Assembly: GCF_003046175.1 (NCBI RefSeq)
Contig: NZ_PZZM01000001.1
Span: 4,233,001 to 4,297,000 of the forward strand
Direction of reading: 5' to 3'
From: Bosea sp. 124
GTDB lineage: Bacteria; Pseudomonadota; Alphaproteobacteria; Rhizobiales; Beijerinckiaceae
DNA: 64,000 nucleotides
Shown: positions 61,154-64,000 of the stretch, piece after piece
Position numbering within the stretch: the first letter of the stretch is position 1
Layout of the letters: the number at the start of each line of letters is the position of its first letter
Notes under the pieces: model-generated
Told to the model about the DNA's origin: nothing
Database searches by the model: none
What the model saw: the letters and a program-made list of their open reading frames with translations, nothing else
Made by a program: the position numbers and the translations under genes

Positions 61154-62629
61154 ATGGCGGCTTTGAATTTCGCTGAATTGGCGAAGGCGATCTCCAACGA
61201 GGATCCCTGCGGGCCGGACCTCGAGGACGATGCCGATTTCATGAACGTCACGGCGCGGCTTGAGGTCGCGCTGCCGGCGCAGTATTTCCGGCGCGACGAT
61301 GACGGGCGCCAGGTCGCGTTCGACCGCAGCGGCATCGAGTTCCCGGCCGCGTTCTCCGACATCGCCAAGCTGCTCGAACGATCGAGGGATCTCAGGGTCT
61401 TCGTGCTGGCCGGCAAGCTCGCGATCCTCAATCGCGACGTGCCGGCTTTCGCGGCCTGCCTAACGACCATCACGACCCTCCTCTCCGAGCATTGGGAGGA
61501 GGTCCATCCGCGCGCCATGGACGGCGATTTCATCATGCGCGGGGTCGCGCTGCAGAGCCTCGACGAACTGCCGACGGTCGTCCTGCCGCTGCAGCATGCG
61601 CCGTTGTTTGTCAGCCGACGCATCGGCCCCTTCGCCTTCAGGAGCCAGCTCGTCGCTATCGGCGAGACGAAGCTGGTCGAGGGCGAGCAGCATCCCGACC
61701 AGGGCACGATCCAGGCTGCGCTGGGCGAGGCGGAAATCGACGACCTCACAGCCACGCTCGCGCGCGTTCGTGCGCTCGGCGATGCGCTCGGCGCCATCCG
61801 CGCGATCTGGCTGGAGAAGGTCGGGATCGATCATGCGCTCAGCTTTCCGCGCCTGTCGGCGCTGGTCGATCAGATCATCGCCTTTCTCGACGCGGCGGTC
61901 GGGCGGCGCGTGCCCGGCCACCAGGCGATGCCGGTGGCGGACGCCGCGCCGGGCACAGCCGCGCCAGCAGGCAGCAGCAGCTTTGCTCCCGGGACCTGCA
62001 GCAACATCCTTCAAGTGAAGGATACGCTGGGCTCCTGCCTCGGCTATTTTCGCCGCATGGAGCCTTCCAGCCCGGCGGTCCTTCTGATCGGCCAGGCCCA
62101 GCAACTGATCGGCAAGTCCTTGATCGAAGTCATTCAGATCATGTTCCCGGAACATCTGGACAAGGCGGTGCTGGAAATCGGCGACCGGCCGCGCTTCCGG
62201 CTGCCGCTGGAGCGCCTGAGCGCGCCGGAGGAGCAGGCCGAGGAGGAGAGCTACGAGGATACCTCCTACGCGGACAGCTCCGACGAGGAGACGTCCTATG
62301 AGGAGAGTTCCGACGAGGAAGGCTCCGAGGATAGCTCCGACGAGGTGTCCGACGACGGCGAGGCGGAGCAGCCGGCCGATGAGGAGGCCGTGGAGGCTGC
62401 CGACGAGCCGCGTGCGATCGCGCCGAAGGCGGCCGGCCCCAAGGTCGAGAGCCGCGCCGATGCGGTCGCGGGGATGAGGGCGGTGGCGTCGTTCTATCGC
62501 CAGACCGAGCCCTCGCATCCGACGCCGCTGCTGATGGACAAGGCCTGCGCGCTGGCGCAGCAAGATTTCATGGCGCTTCTCGGCAACATCCTGCCCGAGG
62601 TGGCGCTGATGCCGGAAGCCGACAGCTAG
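61154..62629 (+). CDS. tssA: T6SS baseplate/sheath-cap protein TssA
   Basis: A 491-residue protein. The N-terminal ImpA domain (about 5-130) has FAELAKAISNEDPCGPDLEDD, and a C-terminal domain (about 440-491) with SHPTPLLMDKACALA is found in TssA proteins. Between them (about 345-425) is a very acidic, repetitive stretch of Glu, Asp, Ser and Tyr (units like EESSDEE). ATG 61154 is used; a GTG at 61145 lacks a ribosome site. 70 bp after the ompA-like gene. Confidence 0.9.
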   Translation: MAALNFAELAKAISNEDPCGPDLEDDADFMNVTARLEVALPAQYFRRDDDGRQVAFDRSGIEFPAAFSDIAKLLERSRDLRVFVLAGKLAILNRDVPAFAACLTTITTLLSEHWEEVHPRAMDGDFIMRGVALQSLDELPTVVLPLQHAPLFVSRRIGPFAFRSQLVAIGETKLVEGEQHPDQGTIQAALGEAEIDDLTATLARVRALGDALGAIRAIWLEKVGIDHALSFPRLSALVDQIIAFLDAAVGRRVPGHQAMPVADAAPGTAAPAGSSSFAPGTCSNILQVKDTLGSCLGYFRRMEPSSPAVLLIGQAQQLIGKSLIEVIQIMFPEHLDKAVLEIGDRPRFRLPLERLSAPEEQAEEESYEDTSYADSSDEETSYEESSDEEGSEDSSDEVSDDGEAEQPADEEAVEAADEPRAIAPKAAGPKVESRADAVAGMRAVASFYRQTEPSHPTPLLMDKACALAQQDFMALLGNILPEVALMPEADS

Positions 62630-62649
62630 GGCAGTTTTTTGTATTCCGA

Positions 62650-62679
62650 TTGAACCTCGCGGCCGACAGGCGCGACTAT
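62650..62679 (+). promoter_or_regulatory. Possible internal promoter before tssB
   Basis: TTGAAC (62650-62655), 18 bp, then GACTAT (62674-62679) in a 122-bp gap that is more AT-rich than its surroundings. A run of six T (62635-62640) just before could end the tssA transcript, although no good stem is seen. Confidence 0.4.
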
Positions 62680-62751
62680 ATCGGTAGAGACCAAGAACGG
62701 TTAGGATGTCACGTTACGTCGGCGTGACGCGATTGCAGAGGGGCTGGTCCA

Positions 62752-63285
62752 ATGGCCGGAGATTCAGGGCAGAAGTTCATCCGCCGCAACAGACCGCCGC
62801 GGGTCCACATCACCTACGAAGACCCCTACAACGCAGAGCAGAAGATCGAGCTGCCCTTCGTCATGGGCGTGATGGCCGACCTCTCGGGCAATGCCTCGGG
62901 CATCGAGAAGGCCGAGATCTCGCAGCGCAAGTTCCTCGACTTCGACATGGACAATTTCGACCAGCGCATGGCTGCGATCGAGCCCGGTGTCGCCTTCAAC
63001 GTGCCCAACAAACTCGGCGACGGTGGTGACAAGCTCTCGGTGGCGCTGAAGTTCTCGAAGTTCGACGATTTCAACCCGGCCGCGGTCGCCCGCCAGATCC
63101 CGGCGATGGCGAAGCTGCTGGAGGCGCGCGAACAGCTCGCCAATCTGGTGCGCTTCATGGACGGCAAGATGGCGGCGAGCGACCAGATCAAGGCGCTCCT
63201 GGCCGATCCCCAGCTCATGGCCGCACTCAAGGACAAGCTTGGCGACAAGCCGTCCGACGGCGCGACGGCCGAAGACAACAAGTAA
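62752..63285 (+). CDS. tssB: T6SS contractile sheath small subunit TssB (VipA)
   Basis: A 177-residue protein with the TssB hallmark RPPRVHITYEDPYN (about residues 14-27), KIELPFVMGVMADLSG (about 33-48) and the central KFLDFDMDNFDQRM. The C-terminal tail is polar and short. Forms the sheath with TssC. A short stretch of 15 bp separates it from tssC. Confidence 0.95.
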   Translation: MAGDSGQKFIRRNRPPRVHITYEDPYNAEQKIELPFVMGVMADLSGNASGIEKAEISQRKFLDFDMDNFDQRMAAIEPGVAFNVPNKLGDGGDKLSVALKFSKFDDFNPAAVARQIPAMAKLLEAREQLANLVRFMDGKMAASDQIKALLADPQLMAALKDKLGDKPSDGATAEDNK

Positions 63286-63300
63286 GCAAGCGAGGCGGCA

Positions 63301-64000
63301 ATGGCAGCGGAAGCACAGACCCAGCAGCCCGGCGGCGCAGTCGCCGAGACCCGTGATCTCGACGAGTTCGCCTCGGTCCTGAAGCAGAGCTTCAAGCCGA
63401 AGACCGAGCGGGCCGCGACCGAGGTCGAGGCCGGCATCGCGACCCTGGTCAACCAGGCGCTCTCGGACTCGACGCTCATCAAGAACGACGTGCTCGACAC
63501 GATCGAGGAGATGATCGCCAGGCTCGACGCCAAGCTGACCGAGCAGATGAACGAGGTGCTGCACGCACCCGAGTTCCAGAAGATCGAGAGCGCCTGGCGC
63601 GGCCTGAACTATCTGGTCTTCAACTCGGAGACCGATGCGCAGCTCAAGATCAAGGTGATGAATGTCTCGAAGAACGAGCTTTATCGCAATCTGAAGACCT
63701 ATCCCGGCGCGCGCTGGGACCAGAGCCCGCTGTTCAAGCAGGTCTATGAGCAGGAGTTCGGTCAGCTCGGTGGACAGCCCTTCGGCTGCCTGGTCGGCGA
63801 CTACCACTTCAGCCATGTGCCGACCGACGTGCAGCTGCTGCGCGACCTCTCCAAGGTTGCGGCTGCCGCCCACGCCCCCTTCTTCGCCGGCGCCGAGCCG
63901 ACACTGATGGGCATGGACTCCTGGACCGAGCTGTCCAACCCGCGCGATCTCGGCAAGGTGTTCGACACGCCGGACTATGCGGCCTGGAAGGGCCTGCGCG
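63301..64000 (+). CDS. tssC: T6SS contractile sheath large subunit TssC (VipB), N-terminal part
   Basis: The first 233 codons are visible; the gene leaves the window at 64000. TssC signatures seen are VLHAPEFQKIESAWRGLNYLV (in pieces: EFQKIESAWRGL), FGCLVGDYHFSH and AAHAPFFAGAEP. An extra, polar N-terminus of about 40 residues precedes the domain. tssD, tssE and others probably follow beyond the edge. Confidence 0.95.
   Translation, partial: MAAEAQTQQPGGAVAETRDLDEFASVLKQSFKPKTERAATEVEAGIATLVNQALSDSTLIKNDVLDTIEEMIARLDAKLTEQMNEVLHAPEFQKIESAWRGLNYLVFNSETDAQLKIKVMNVSKNELYRNLKTYPGARWDQSPLFKQVYEQEFGQLGGQPFGCLVGDYHFSHVPTDVQLLRDLSKVAAAAHAPFFAGAEPTLMGMDSWTELSNPRDLGKVFDTPDYAAWKGLR

Overview
The window is GC-rich (roughly two thirds G+C) alphaproteobacterial chromosome. 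Gene content points to Hyphomicrobiales, probably Bosea or a close relative: DUF2336 and DUF2325 proteins, a TRAP transporter paired with hydantoinases, DUF4399 proteins, caspase-like secreted proteins, and an Agrobacterium-type T6SS with PpkA/PppA/TagF/Fha control. The genus is an inference; no rRNA or other strong marker is present.

Left part (1-34 kb) is mostly metabolic and housekeeping. It holds a CoA-ester lyase fragment with a MaoC dehydratase, a lytic transglycosylase coupled to DUF2336, a carboxymuconolactone decarboxylase-like protein, a GFA-family protein, NAD kinase, a Tat-exported metallo-beta-lactamase-fold enzyme, tRNA-Thr, an MHS-type MFS transporter, RlmB and tRNA-Tyr. Next comes a minus-strand group of LysR regulator, TRAP DctP-DctQ-DctM and HyuA-HyuB, which reads as uptake plus ATP-dependent opening of a cyclic amide or similar acid. 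It is followed by an EamA exporter, an aldehyde dehydrogenase, and a molbindin behind a ModE-like box with trmO. An ArsR-type regulator stands divergent from a DUF2325 protein over a perfect palindrome. After these are a lipoprotein, an L,D-transpeptidase, an amino-acid-binding protein, and a GntR regulator divergent from a PGDH_C oxidoreductase. Two metal P-type ATPases (CopA, then CadA/ZntA-like) each have their own MerR-family promoter architecture, yet no MerR-family regulator is encoded here. tRNA-Gly closes this part.

Right part (34-64 kb) is a type VI secretion locus with unusual flanking genes. Flanking: a pseudo-caspase fused to an FGE-sulfatase (SUMF1) domain, one single and one triple DUF4399 protein, a caspase-like protein with an intact His/Cys dyad, a TPR-OmpA lipoprotein, a methyltransferase with a regulatory domain, and a membrane-anchored lytic transglycosylase carrying a transposase-type zinc ribbon. 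Core: a minus-strand operon tssK-tssL-tssM-tagF-pppA-ppkA with overlapping or near-overlapping ends; a plus-strand PAAR and RidA pair; a minus-strand vgrG-unknown-fha group; and a plus-strand ompA-tssA-tssB-tssC run that leaves the window at 64000. tssD (hcp), tssE, tssF, tssG and tssH are not present and probably lie beyond the right edge. The kinase, phosphatase, Fha and the TssL N-terminal Thr motif together suggest threonine-phosphorylation control of assembly as described in Agrobacterium.

The items most worth following up are the C-to-S pseudo-caspase/SUMF1 fusion, the zinc-ribbon transglycosylase inside the T6SS locus, the PAAR protein interrupted by an Ala-rich helix, the unknown gene between vgrG and fha, the palindromic operator between arsR-like and DUF2325 genes, the ModE box before mop, and the two back-to-back metal-sensing promoters, one of which overlaps the copA stop codon.
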